Of a DNA stretch of 64,000 nt, positions 35,689-44,900 are shown piece after piece (within the stretch, counting starts at the first letter, position 1; each line of letters opens with the position of its first letter). This DNA is from Accumulibacter jenkinsii (GTDB lineage Bacteria; Pseudomonadota; Gammaproteobacteria; Burkholderiales; Rhodocyclaceae). The position numbers and the translations under genes were made by a program. The DNA lies in NCBI GenBank assembly GCA_036625225.1, contig JAZKUF010000004.1, positions 1 through 64,000 on the forward strand, read 5' to 3'. The notes under the pieces were generated by a model. It ran no database searches and was not told where the DNA came from. It saw only the letters and a program-made list of their open reading frames with translations.

Positions 35689-36741
35689 ATGCGACGAGAA
35701 ATCAAGGTCATGATCGTGGATGACTCGGCAGTGGTGCGCAAGGTGATGAGCACCATTCTCGACCGCGACCCCGAGATCCGCGTCATCGGCACGGCCCACG
35801 ATCCGCTCTTCGCAATCGAGAAGATGCGTCGCGAGTGGCCGGATGTGCTGACGCTCGACATCGAGATGCCGCGCATGGACGGCATCACCTTTCTCGGCCA
35901 GTTGATGAGCGAGCGACCGACACCGGTAGTCATCTGCTCGTCACTGACCACTGCCGGCGCCGAAACCACGCTGCAGGCCCTGGCGGCCGGTGCCGTCGCG
36001 ATCATCAGCAAGCCCGGCCTCGGGGTCGGAGATTTCCTGCGCGCTTCCAGCGACGACCTGATCGCCGCCGTCAAAGCGGCGGCGCGGGCCAATATGAGCG
36101 CCGTGCAACGCAGCGTGCGGCCGGCACGGGCGCCCGTGACAACGCCGGCCGCGCCGCGCCGGGTGACGCTGCAGACCACCGAGCGCCTGGTCGCCATCGG
36201 CACCTCCACCGGCGGTACAGTGGCGCTGGAAGCTTTGCTCACCCAATTGCCACGCGTCTCGCCGGGACTGGTCATCGTCCAGCACATGCCGGAGATGTTT
36301 ACTGCAGCCTTTGCCGCACGCCTCGATCGCCTTTGTCAAATCTCGGTTCAGGAAGCCCGCAACGGACAACGGGTGCTGCCCGGTCTGGCGCTGATCGCCC
36401 CCGGCGGCAAGCATATGCAACTGGCCCGCAGTGGCGCCCAGTACATCGTCGAGGTGCGGGATGGACCGGCGGTCAATCGCCATCGGCCATCGGTCGATGT
36501 GCTGTTCCGTTCGGTCGCGCGACACGCCGGCAAAAATGCCATGGGCGTGATCATGACCGGGATGGGTGACGATGGCGCACGCGGCATGAAGGAAATGCAC
36601 GACGCCGGCGCCCATACGCTGGCGCAGGACGAAGCGAGTTGCGTCGTCTATGGCATGCCGAAGGAAGCGGTGAAGCTCGGCGCGGTCGATCGCAGCCTGC
36701 CGCTGGCCGCTTTGGCAGCGGCGATCATGAGTGGTGCTTGA
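35689..36741 (+). CDS. cheB: chemotaxis protein-glutamate methylesterase CheB
   Basis: A 350-aa two-domain enzyme. The receiver (IKVMIVDDSAVVRKVMSTIL; LTLDIEMPRMDG, phospho-Asp) controls the C-terminal esterase/glutamine deamidase, whose triad residues are visible: Ser in AIGTSTGGTVAL, His in IVQHMPEMFT, Asp in MTGMGDDGARGM. It removes methyl groups from receptor glutamates. A partner methyltransferase CheR is not in the window, so adaptation must use a CheR encoded elsewhere, or be absent. Confidence 0.96.
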   Translation: MRREIKVMIVDDSAVVRKVMSTILDRDPEIRVIGTAHDPLFAIEKMRREWPDVLTLDIEMPRMDGITFLGQLMSERPTPVVICSSLTTAGAETTLQALAAGAVAIISKPGLGVGDFLRASSDDLIAAVKAAARANMSAVQRSVRPARAPVTTPAAPRRVTLQTTERLVAIGTSTGGTVALEALLTQLPRVSPGLVIVQHMPEMFTAAFAARLDRLCQISVQEARNGQRVLPGLALIAPGGKHMQLARSGAQYIVEVRDGPAVNRHRPSVDVLFRSVARHAGKNAMGVIMTGMGDDGARGMKEMHDAGAHTLAQDEASCVVYGMPKEAVKLGAVDRSLPLAALAAAIMSGA

Positions 36742-37666
36742 GGTCGCAAGCCGCCGGGTCGGTATCGTCCGTCAGGTCGCCCGTCTCCCCGCTCGACCCG
36801 CAAGCCGCCCCGACGACGCGGCCAAAACTGGTCACCCCGGTGCCCCTGACGAAGACGCAGGGTTTGCCCGTGCGTTTGCACTGCTCTTTGACCCGCCAAT
36901 AGGCGTTGTGGCTGATACAGCCCGCCTGGCAAATGACGAGGTCGGCGCGTAGCCGGGCAAGCTCTTGCGCGAGCCCTTGCGTTTCGCGCAATCGTTCCGA
37001 GCGTTGCGTTTCGCTTTCGCAGCGCAATTCGACGAGCTGCCCGCGCAGGCGGGCGTTCTCTGCCTGCAGGGCCTTCAGGGTGGCGAGATCGGCACGCCTG
37101 CCGCAGCCCACCTGATGCTGGATCATGTGGATGTCGGCGTAGATTTGTTCGGCCAGCAGCGCGCCGCACGACGGGTGCGTCCAGCTCGCCCAGAGCGCTC
37201 CCGGCAGGTCGCTGCCCGTCGCGCTGAACTCACGCCACAGCTCCTGCAGCGCCGCCGCGTCTCGGGCGGCAGCGAACCTGCGGACGTGCAGATGAAAGCG
37301 CTTCTCGAGCGTCTTGTGCAGCAGTTCGGACAGGCGGCTGCGGCTTTCGCAGGTGCCGACGGCGGTGGTGTGCAGTTCAAAATCGCTCGCCCCGGCCGTA
37401 AAGAACATCACCCTCGACATCAGCGCGCGCAGATCATCGACCGCGAAACAAACGCCGACCAGGGGACAGTGGAACTTGTGCGAAAGATCCCACAACTTTC
37501 GCCGCCGCGATCCGGTCGCCAGACCACCCGGTTCTTCAATCGGCAACTGCTGGCCCGGCCCGGCAGGCGCCGGGATGACCCCTGGCAAGGGTGATCGGCA
37601 TGGCGGGCTCAAGCGCTCGGCCCAGCGATCGCTGTCTGGCATGGCAACGTCCCGGTAGTCCCGCAC
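36725..37666 (-). CDS. DUF2325 domain protein
   Basis: A 313-aa soluble protein. The middle is alpha-helical with a His- and Cys-containing stretch (HPSCGALLAEQIYADIHMIQHQVGCGRRADL) followed by a coiled coil (ATLKALQAENARLRGQLVEL). The C-terminal DUF2325 domain reads LVICQAGCISHNAYWRVKEQ, CKRTGKPCVFVRGTGVTSFGRVV. Conserved His and Cys residues suggest metal or redox binding; function unknown. GTG 37666 overlaps the stop of a 22-codon membrane-peptide frame (TAGTG), implying coupling, but an internal start (ATG 37642) is also possible. The 3' end overlaps cheB by 17 bases, tail to tail. Confidence 0.8.
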   Translation of the reverse strand: MRDYRDVAMPDSDRWAERLSPPCRSPLPGVIPAPAGPGQQLPIEEPGGLATGSRRRKLWDLSHKFHCPLVGVCFAVDDLRALMSRVMFFTAGASDFELHTTAVGTCESRSRLSELLHKTLEKRFHLHVRRFAAARDAAALQELWREFSATGSDLPGALWASWTHPSCGALLAEQIYADIHMIQHQVGCGRRADLATLKALQAENARLRGQLVELRCESETQRSERLRETQGLAQELARLRADLVICQAGCISHNAYWRVKEQCKRTGKPCVFVRGTGVTSFGRVVGAACGSSGETGDLTDDTDPAACDLKHHS

Positions 37667-37734
37667 TAGATGCCGGCCATGAACAACCAGAGCAGCAGGC
37701 CGGCAAGGAAGGTATTGAACACGATACTGCCCAT
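37666..37734 (-). CDS. 22-aa single-helix membrane peptide (candidate)
   Basis: ATG at 37734 encodes MGSIVFNTFLAGLLLWLFMA plus GI, almost entirely a single transmembrane helix. The stop TAG shares its G with the GTG start of the DUF2325 gene, the arrangement of a coupled pair. The upstream ribosome site is weak (GAGAAAG). Small hydrophobic peptides of this kind often join larger membrane complexes; nothing here shows which. Too short for routine gene callers. Conservation would decide it. Confidence 0.4.
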   Translation of the reverse strand: MGSIVFNTFLAGLLLWLFMAGI

Positions 37735-37750
37735 TTCTTTCTCGCGATAT

Positions 37751-37808
37751 TGAGAAGAGTTCGCATCATAGGCCGGGGATGGCGATGCGTAAACAAGAAC
37801 TCTTCTCA
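37751..37808. promoter_or_regulatory. 12-bp inverted repeat in the divergent DUF2325/oprB promoter region
   Basis: TGAGAAGAGTTC (37751-37762) and its exact complement GAACTCTTCTCA (37797-37808) face each other across 34 bases. They lie between the 22-aa peptide frame and the oprB gene. Each arm contains a TGAGAA half-site like those in Fur boxes, and a full Fur-like palindrome lies 30 bases further on. Likely a divergent operator; the factor is inferred. Confidence 0.5.
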
Positions 37809-37837
37809 TTTGATAAAAGGCTCCCTGCGTCTATCAT

Positions 37838-37852
37838 CGAGAATCATTCTCA
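37838..37852 (+). promoter_or_regulatory. Fur-box-like palindrome upstream of the oprB-type gene
   Basis: CGAGAATCATTCTCA has perfect dyad symmetry over GAGAAT-C-ATTCTC and fits the 7-1-7 Fur layout with one outer mismatch. It lies about 140 bases before the porin start. With a ferritin-like gene downstream in the same direction, iron control is likely. Confidence 0.6.
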
Positions 37853-37994
37853 TGTATATTCTCCCCGTCCTGGCCAGGGTCGAAAATAATCCGCCAGCGA
37901 CAAGCCCTGCGGCCTTGCCGATCCGGGCATCGTTGCCCCTGCAAACCCTGCAGATTCTCATTGACTAAGCACTCGAACGAGGACCACCGACCCC

Positions 37995-39443
37995 ATGAAC
38001 GCCATGACGCCGACCAACGGGTTTGACAACAACGACAAGCACCTGGGTGACCGCATGATTGCCATGAACAAACACCGATCGCTGCTGACGGCGCTGCTGC
38101 TGTCCCTGGCGGGCCCGCTCCTGACCGCCGCCGCGGCGATGGCAGCGGAACCCGCCGTGCTGCATGAAGGCGTCGGAGCCAGGGAAATGGCGCCCAGCCA
38201 GACCGCTGCCGACACCCCGGACTGGCAGGCGAGCACGCTCGGCGGCGACTGGGGCGGCGCTCGCAAACGGCTGTACGACGCAGGCGTCGAGGCCGAACTG
38301 GTGTATACCGCCGACTTCCTGCGCAACAACACCGGCGGCCTGCAACGCGGCAGCGCCTACATGGGTCACGGCGACCTCATCCTGCAACTGGACGGCGAGA
38401 AGCTCTTTGGCTGGACGGGCGGCTCCGGCTACCTGCAGCTGATCGACAACAGCGGCGGCCGCTTCAACCTCAACGAAGTCGGCAGCCTGATGGGCGTCGG
38501 CAACCTCGAGGCACCGGTGAACCGCAGCGGCGTCTTCCAGGCCTGGCTGCAGCAATCCTTTCTTGACGACCAAGCGTCGCTGCGGGTCGGCCTTTACCCG
38601 CTCGACAGCGAGTTCTACGTTGCCGACGCGGCCGGCGTTTTCGTGCATCCGTCCTTCGGCATGGCGGCGGAGGTGGCCAGCTTCGGCAGCTTCGCCGGGC
38701 CGTCGATCTACGCCACGAGTTCATATGGCGCGCGCCTGCGGGTCGATCCCGATCCGGCCTGGTACGCCATGCTGGCATTGACCCAGGGGGTCGACAGCGA
38801 GCGAGCGCCAACGGCCGGCCCCCACCTGCACTGGTCTGATGGCCGCGGCAGCATGCTGATCGGCGAAGTCGGTTTCAGCCCGCTCAAGGCCCGACTCAGC
38901 GGCGAGCCGGCGGCATCCGCCGGGAAGGATGACTATGAGCCGATCAGCAAGCTTGCGCTGGGAATCTGGCGCTTTTCACCGCAATTTCCGGAGCTGGTGA
39001 ACGTCGATGCCAGCGGCGAGCCGCTGTCGGCCACCCACTGGGGCGCCTACGTCATCGCCGAACAGACGCTTTATCGCGTCCCGGAAACGAATCGAGATCT
39101 CGCGGCGTTCGTTCGCTATGGGTTCACCGACGGCACCACGACCACCCTCGACTACTCGCTCAGCATCGGTTTCAGCTACCGTGGCCCATTCGCCGGGCGC
39201 GAGAACGACACCTTCGGCATCGCCGCGACGCGCGCCCATGCCGGTCCGCAAGGCCGCGCCCTGTTGTCCGATGAGCTGGGGATGCCGCTCTCGTCAAGCG
39301 CCGAGACGGCACTCGAAATCACCTACCGCATGCAACTTGCTCCCGGCGTGGTCGTCCAACCGGTCATCCAGCGCATCTTCCACCCGGGCCTTTACCTTCC
39401 GCATGCGACCGTTGCCGGTGCCCGCCTGCAGTTGGCGCTCTGA
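37995..39443 (+). CDS. OprB-family outer-membrane porin
   Basis: A 482-aa protein with a signal peptide (core HRSLLTALLLSLAGPLLTAAAAMAA) and the OprB-type beginning of the mature part, TLGGDWGGARKRLYDAGVEAELVYTADFLRN. The remainder alternates hydrophobic strands and ends in a family-like C-terminus (VVVQPVIQRIFHPGLYLPHATVAGARLQLAL). OprB proteins are carbohydrate-selective porins. The Fur-like site and the ferritin-like gene next door suggest an iron-linked role here instead (inference). Start at 37995 follows GAGGA; a later ATG at 38064 gives a tidier signal peptide. Confidence 0.88.
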   Translation: MNAMTPTNGFDNNDKHLGDRMIAMNKHRSLLTALLLSLAGPLLTAAAAMAAEPAVLHEGVGAREMAPSQTAADTPDWQASTLGGDWGGARKRLYDAGVEAELVYTADFLRNNTGGLQRGSAYMGHGDLILQLDGEKLFGWTGGSGYLQLIDNSGGRFNLNEVGSLMGVGNLEAPVNRSGVFQAWLQQSFLDDQASLRVGLYPLDSEFYVADAAGVFVHPSFGMAAEVASFGSFAGPSIYATSSYGARLRVDPDPAWYAMLALTQGVDSERAPTAGPHLHWSDGRGSMLIGEVGFSPLKARLSGEPAASAGKDDYEPISKLALGIWRFSPQFPELVNVDASGEPLSATHWGAYVIAEQTLYRVPETNRDLAAFVRYGFTDGTTTTLDYSLSIGFSYRGPFAGRENDTFGIAATRAHAGPQGRALLSDELGMPLSSSAETALEITYRMQLAPGVVVQPVIQRIFHPGLYLPHATVAGARLQLAL

Positions 39444-39461
39444 TCGATCAAACTTTGGAGA

Positions 39462-39923
39462 ATGATGATGAATGAATTCAACCGCGAAGAAGCCATTGCG
39501 CTGCTCAACAAAATCATGGAACTGGAGTTGGCCGGCGTCGTCCGGTACACCCATTACTCGCTGATGGTCTATGGCTACAACCGCATCCCGATCGTCGACT
39601 GGATGAAGAAAAACGCCGCCGAGGGCTTGCTGCATGCCAGTCGCGCCGGAGAAATGGTCACTTTGCTCGGCGGCCATCCCTCGCTGGCAATCGGCCCCTT
39701 GCTGGAAACCCACCGCCACGACATCGGCGACATTCTGCGCGAGAGCCTGGAACATGAAACCGTGGCCCGGGCCGCCTACTACCAGCTCCTCGACCTCGTC
39801 ACCGGCAAGAACGTCCTGCTGGAAGAATACGCCCGCGAACTGATCGTCGACGAGGAACTGCATACCGATGAGGTCAACAAGATGCTCAGGCGGCCTGGCG
39901 ACACGGCCGCGTTCGAGGTCTGA
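39462..39923 (+). CDS. ferritin-like / bacterioferritin-type protein
   Basis: A 153-aa four-helix protein. Helix A carries NKIMELELAGVVRYTHYSLM with a candidate ligand Glu; helix B, AAEGLLHASRAGEMVTLLGG (Glu and His ligands); later ESLEHETVARAAYYQLLDL and YARELIVDEELHTDEVNKML with the ExxH motif EELH. These di-iron ligands fit a ferritin-like/bacterioferritin (Dps-like) protein. No haem-ligating Met is evident with confidence. It follows the OprB-type gene by 18 bases with GGAG at its start. Confidence 0.85.
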   Translation: MMMNEFNREEAIALLNKIMELELAGVVRYTHYSLMVYGYNRIPIVDWMKKNAAEGLLHASRAGEMVTLLGGHPSLAIGPLLETHRHDIGDILRESLEHETVARAAYYQLLDLVTGKNVLLEEYARELIVDEELHTDEVNKMLRRPGDTAAFEV

Positions 39924-39990
39924 AGGTCGCCGGGCAAGCTGACCGGGCGATCGCCGGTGACGAAAATGGCCAGAGCGCCACGCATTGCCT

Positions 39991-40308
39991 CTAGACCAGC
40001 GAAACGCTTTCTCCCGCCTGTTCCGAAACCAGCGCCGATAACGCCGCCATCAATTCGCCGTCATGGCGCGTGTCCTGCCAGCGTTGACCATTCCAGCGGT
40101 AATGGAAACCGCCCGAGCGGGCGGCAACCCAGATCTCGCGCATCGCGTCATGGCGATTGACGAGGATCTTGCTGCCGTCGGCAAACTCGATCTGCAACAC
40201 CTGATCATTGACCATCTCGAAATCGAGATCGGCGCCGCTTCGTTCCAGGCCGGCTTCGATCGCCTGCAGCGCTGCGTCGGCAAGCGCGTTGAATTCGTTA
40301 TCATTCAT
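39991..40308 (-). CDS. cyaY: frataxin-like iron-donor protein CyaY
   Basis: A 105-aa frataxin-fold protein: MNDNEFNALADAALQAIEAG, then DLDFEMVNDQVLQIEFADGSKILVNRH, then EIWVAARSGGFHYRWNGQRWQDTRHDGEL. These are the family's signature segments. CyaY interacts with the cysteine desulfurase complex and modulates iron-sulfur cluster assembly. It is divergent from lptM-lysA, a gene order common in beta- and gammaproteobacteria. Confidence 0.96.
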   Translation of the reverse strand: MNDNEFNALADAALQAIEAGLERSGADLDFEMVNDQVLQIEFADGSKILVNRHDAMREIWVAARSGGFHYRWNGQRWQDTRHDGELMAALSALVSEQAGESVSLV

Positions 40309-40345
40309 CCTGTGCTACCATCCTCGTTTTTTGGCCCTCTGACCT

Positions 40346-40528
40346 ATGCGGCAATATCTTGCGCTGGCTTTGCTGGCGACCCTGACGCTTGGCGGCTGCG
40401 GCAACCGGGGACCGTTGACGCTGCCGCCGAAACCGGCCACCGCGACTGCCTCCGCCTTGCCGGCGACCGTGCCCTCGCCAGCGACCGCTGGCAGCGATTC
40501 TAGCACGGCAGCAGACCCCGGCCGATGA
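40346..40528 (+). CDS. lptM: small lipoprotein LptM (YifL-like)
   Basis: A 60-aa lipoprotein: MRQYLALALLATLTLGGCGN, with a lipobox LGGC (LTLGGC, Cys18), followed by the conserved RGPLTLPPKP segment. LptM (formerly YifL) assists maturation of the LPS-translocon protein LptD in E. coli. Its last codons overlap the lysA start. Transcribed away from cyaY, as in many genomes. Confidence 0.9.
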   Translation: MRQYLALALLATLTLGGCGNRGPLTLPPKPATATASALPATVPSPATAGSDSSTAADPGR

Positions 40529-41769
40529 GCGCGTTTACTGCCAGAAACGGCGTTCTGCACGCCGAATCGGTGTCGCTGGTCGACCTCGCCGAACGCTTCG
40601 GAACGCCCTGCTGGGTGTATTCGCGGCACGCCCTCGAAAACGCGCTCGACGAATTCCAGCACGAGCTCGCCGGTTTCGATTCGCTCGTCTGCTACGCGGT
40701 CAAGGCCAACTCCAACCTCGCAGTGCTGGACGTCTTTGCCCGTCGCGGCGCCGGTTTCGACATCGTTTCCGCGGGCGAACTCAAGCGCGTTCTCGCGGCC
40801 GGCGCCGATCCGCGCCGGATCGTCTTCTCGGGCGTCGGCAAGACGGCCGGCGAGATGGAACTGGCGCTGACCATCGGCATCCTGTGCTTCAACGTCGAAT
40901 CGGTGGCCGAACTCGAACGCCTCGACGCGATCGCCGGCAAACTCGGCAAGCGGGCGCCGATCAGCCTGCGCGTCAATCCCGACGTGGACGCCCGCACGCA
41001 TCCCTACATCTCGACCGGCCTCAAGGAAAACAAGTTCGGCGTCGCCTACGACGACGCTTTGAACATCTACCGTCAGGCGGCAAGGCTCGCCCACGTCGAC
41101 ATCGGCGGCATCGACTGCCATATCGGTTCGCAGCTGCTGGATCCGGCGCCGTTTGCCGAGGCGCTCGACAAGATCCTCCTGCTGGTCGATCAGCTCGCAG
41201 CCGAGGGCATCGTGCTGCATCACATCGACCTCGGCGGCGGCCTCGGCATCCGCTACCGCGACGAAGAAGCACCCACCGTCAAGGCGTATCTGCTGCCGAT
41301 GCTGGAGAAGCTGCGGCAGCGGCAACTGCGCATCCTGCTCGAACCCGGGCGTCGGCTGGTCGGCAATGCCGGTCTTCTGTTGACCCGGGTCGAATACCTG
41401 AAGCCTGGCGAAGTCAAGAATTTCGCCATCGTCGATGCGGCGATGAACGACCTTGCCCGGCCCGCGCTGTACGGATCGTGGCACGACATCGTTCCGGTCG
41501 TTGCCCGCTCAGGTTCGGCCCTGCCGTGGGAGATCGTCGGCCCGGTCTGCGAATCGGGAGATTTTCTGGGTCGCGGTCGCGAACTGGTCCTCGCCACCGG
41601 CGATCTGCTGGCGATCATGTCGGCCGGCGCCTATGGCATGGCCATGAGTTCGAACTACAATACCCGACCGCGTGCCGCCGAGGTCATGGTCGATGGTGCA
41701 CAAACCCACCTCGTCCGCCGGCGCGAAACGGTCGAGGAACTCTGTGCGCTGGAGCAGCGACTACCCTGA
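40525..41769 (+). CDS. lysA: diaminopimelate decarboxylase
   Basis: A 414-aa PLP enzyme making L-lysine from meso-diaminopimelate. The PLP lysine lies in LVCYAVKANSNLAVLD; the phosphate-binding loop is in HHIDLGGGLGIRY; substrate and PLP contacts include IDCHIGSQLLDP, LEPGRRLVGNAG and the catalytic Cys in VGPVCESGDFLG. It ends with AYGMAMSSNYNTRPRAAEVM. Full length, coupled to lptM by four overlapping bases. With dapF at 17150, both last steps of lysine synthesis are in this window. Confidence 0.97.
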   Translation: MSAFTARNGVLHAESVSLVDLAERFGTPCWVYSRHALENALDEFQHELAGFDSLVCYAVKANSNLAVLDVFARRGAGFDIVSAGELKRVLAAGADPRRIVFSGVGKTAGEMELALTIGILCFNVESVAELERLDAIAGKLGKRAPISLRVNPDVDARTHPYISTGLKENKFGVAYDDALNIYRQAARLAHVDIGGIDCHIGSQLLDPAPFAEALDKILLLVDQLAAEGIVLHHIDLGGGLGIRYRDEEAPTVKAYLLPMLEKLRQRQLRILLEPGRRLVGNAGLLLTRVEYLKPGEVKNFAIVDAAMNDLARPALYGSWHDIVPVVARSGSALPWEIVGPVCESGDFLGRGRELVLATGDLLAIMSAGAYGMAMSSNYNTRPRAAEVMVDGAQTHLVRRRETVEELCALEQRLP

Positions 41770-41926
41770 TCCCGGCTGCGGCTGGCCGCGTCATCGGGCG
41801 AGTCGGTCTGCTGTGGTTTGCCCGGCGGCGAGCCTGCCACCTGCGCAGCCTCCGGTCCTGGGTATGGCAGCCATGACTCGTCACGCCTTGTAATCTCTTG
41901 ATCACAGTCCAGCGGGGGAAGATTCA

Positions 41927-44900
41927 ATGCGCCTGGGTAGGGTTCAATGGCTGTCGCTGAAGTCCCGAATCACCCTCTTCACGCTGGCGATTTTTCTCCT
42001 CAGCCTCTGGTCGCTGTCGTATTACGTGAGCCAGATGCTGCGCCAGGACATGCAGCGCCTGCTGAGTGAGCAGCAGTTCTCGACCGCAACATTCATGGCC
42101 GCAGCGGTCGAAGGCGATCTGAAAGACCGGCTGGACGTGCTGGAAAGAATCGCCGGGAGAATCGGCGCACCGCTGCTCGACAAGCCCGCCGCTCTCTCCC
42201 GCTTTCTCGAACAACAGACCCTCCTGCAGACGCTGTTCAATGGAGGCGTCTTCGTGACCGGCCTTGACGGGCGATCGATCGCCGCCGTTCCGCGCTCGAC
42301 CGGACCCCTCGGCTGCCTGGAAGGCGACGACACTGCCCAGACGCTGCGCGCCGGGCAGGTTTCGATCGGTCGGGCAACGCTGGACAGGGCTTCAAAGAGC
42401 CCGGTCTTCGTCATGAGCACTCCCCTGCGTGACCGCAACCGGCAGGTGATGGGTGCAGTCTGTGGCGTGACCCGGCTGGATCTCCGCAATTTCCTCGACA
42501 AGGTGACGGGAAACCGGTACGGCAACACCGGTGGCTATCTTCTCGTGGCGCCGAAGGATCGTCTGATTGTCACCGCAACCGACAAAAGCCGGATCATGGA
42601 AGTGCTCCCGGCGGCCGGAACCCACCCCTGGCTCGACACCTTCCTCGACGGTTACGAAGGTTCTGCCGTCATCGTCAATCCGCGGGGCGTGGAAGTCCTG
42701 GCGTCGGACAAGGGCATTCCCGCTGCCGGCTGGATCATGGCCGCCGTACTGCCCACTGAAGAAGCCTTTGCCCCGCTGCGTGCCATGCAGCAGCGCATGC
42801 TGCAGGCGACGATTCTGCTCACCGTGCTGGCCGGCATCCTCACCTGGCACATGCTGCACGGCCAGTTGTCACCGCTCTCTGCGGCCGCCAGGAGGCTCGC
42901 CAACCGGCCGGCAGAGCCCCCCTTCCTGCTGCCCCTGCCGGTCGTTCGGAACGATGAAATCGGTCAGTTGATCGCTGCCTTCAACGGCCTGCTGGAAACG
43001 CTGGCGCAACGGGAGGACGCGCTGAAAGAAAGCGCTGCGCTCCTCAACCGAACGCAGCGCATCAACCGGACGGGCGGCTGGGAATGGCACATCGGGAAGC
43101 AGACGATGACCTGGACGGCCGAAACGTATCGCATCCATGGCCTTGCGGCCAGCGGTCGTGCGCCGGTGTCGCCCGACCTGATCGAGAAGAGCCTGGCCTG
43201 TTATCACCCGGATGACCGCGCCCGCATCCTCCAAGCATTCCGACGTTGCGTCGAAGACGGCGAAGCTTACGATTTCGAAGTTCCCTTCAACAGCAGCCCC
43301 TCGCACCCTCCGAAGTGGATTCGAACGAGCGCCGAGGCGGTTCGCTGCAGGGATCGAATTGTCAAGGTCGTCGGCAACATCGCGGACATCACCGAGCGCA
43401 AGCAGGCTGAAAATGCCTTGAAGGAAAACCAGGCTTTCCAGAATGTCGTCCTCAATTCGGTCGCTGCCGAAATCGTCGTGCTGGATCGCGATGGGCGGAT
43501 TCAGTCGGTCAACGAACGCTGGACGCGCTTTGCTCTGGAAAACGGGAGCGAGGCCGGCCGATCGCCACCGAATACCGGGGTCGGCGTCAATTACCTGGCC
43601 ATTTGCAGGGCAGATCCCGCTGCGATGACGTCTCATGGTGCCGGATTGAATGCGCTTGCCGGAATTGAAGCGGTTCTGGCTGGCCGCTTGCCGAGCTTCA
43701 GCCTCGAATACCCGTGCCATTCACCACAGAAAGAGCGCTGGTTCTCGATGGAGGTCATGCCACTCGGGGATACCAGAGGCGGCGTCGCCATTACCCATAC
43801 CGACATCAGCGCCATCAAGGCGGCGGAGCGGGCGCTCGCCAGGAGCGAACAGCGCCTGTCCCTGGTCCTTCGCGCCACCCGGGACGGTTTCTGGGATTGG
43901 GATCTCGTACGCAACGAACTCTATTATTCACCGCGCTGGTGGACCATGCTCGGCTACATCGAGGGCGAACTCGCTACCGATCCGGATCTGTGGCGTCGCC
44001 TGATGCACCCTGACGACCTGGCGCGGATCGATCTCGCTTTCGCGGCGGCATTGATGAGCGGCACAGACGCCTACCAGATGGAATTCCGCCTGCGCTGCAA
44101 GGACGGAAAGTACGCCACCCTCCTGTCCTGCGGGCATATCCTGCGCGATGGCAAGGGCAAGGCCATCCGCGTCTCCGGCGCCCATCGGGACATCACTGCG
44201 CGCAAGCGGGCGGAGGAAGCGTTGCGCGAGCAGGAAGAATTCTTTCGCCTGATCGCCGAAAACCTCGAGGATTTCGTCACCGTTCTCAACCTCGACGGGC
44301 AGCGGGTGTATGCCAGTCCGTCCTACGCGCGCCTGCTCGGCAAGCGGGAACTGTCCGGAACCTCTTCCTTCGAGGCAATCCACCCGGCTGACCGCGATCA
44401 GGTCGTGAGGAGATTCCGTGAAACGGCCGACACGGGTAAAAGCCACTCGCTCGAATATCGCTTTCTGATGAACGACGGTAGCGTCCGGTTCATGGAGTCG
44501 CGTGGCGGCGTCATCAAGGACAACGAAGGCCGGATCAGACGCGTGGTGGTCGTCTCGCATGACGTCACCGAGCGCCGCGCAGCCGAGGACCGGATCCATC
44601 ATCTCGCGTTCCATGACGCACTGACGCATCTGCCCAACCGACTGACGCTCAGGGACCGCCTGAGCCAGGCGATGGCGGCCAGCAAACGCACGGGCCGTCA
44701 TGGCGCGCTGATGTTCGTGGACCTCGACAACTTCAAGCCGGTGAATGACACCCATGGACATGAGGCGGGCGATTCACTGTTGATCGAGGCCGCCAATCGC
44801 TTGCAGGCCAGTGTGCGCGCCATGGATACCGTGGTGCGCTTTGGCGGTGACGAGTTCGTGGTGCTGCTGAGTACGCTGCATGCGGACCTGGCCGAGTCGA

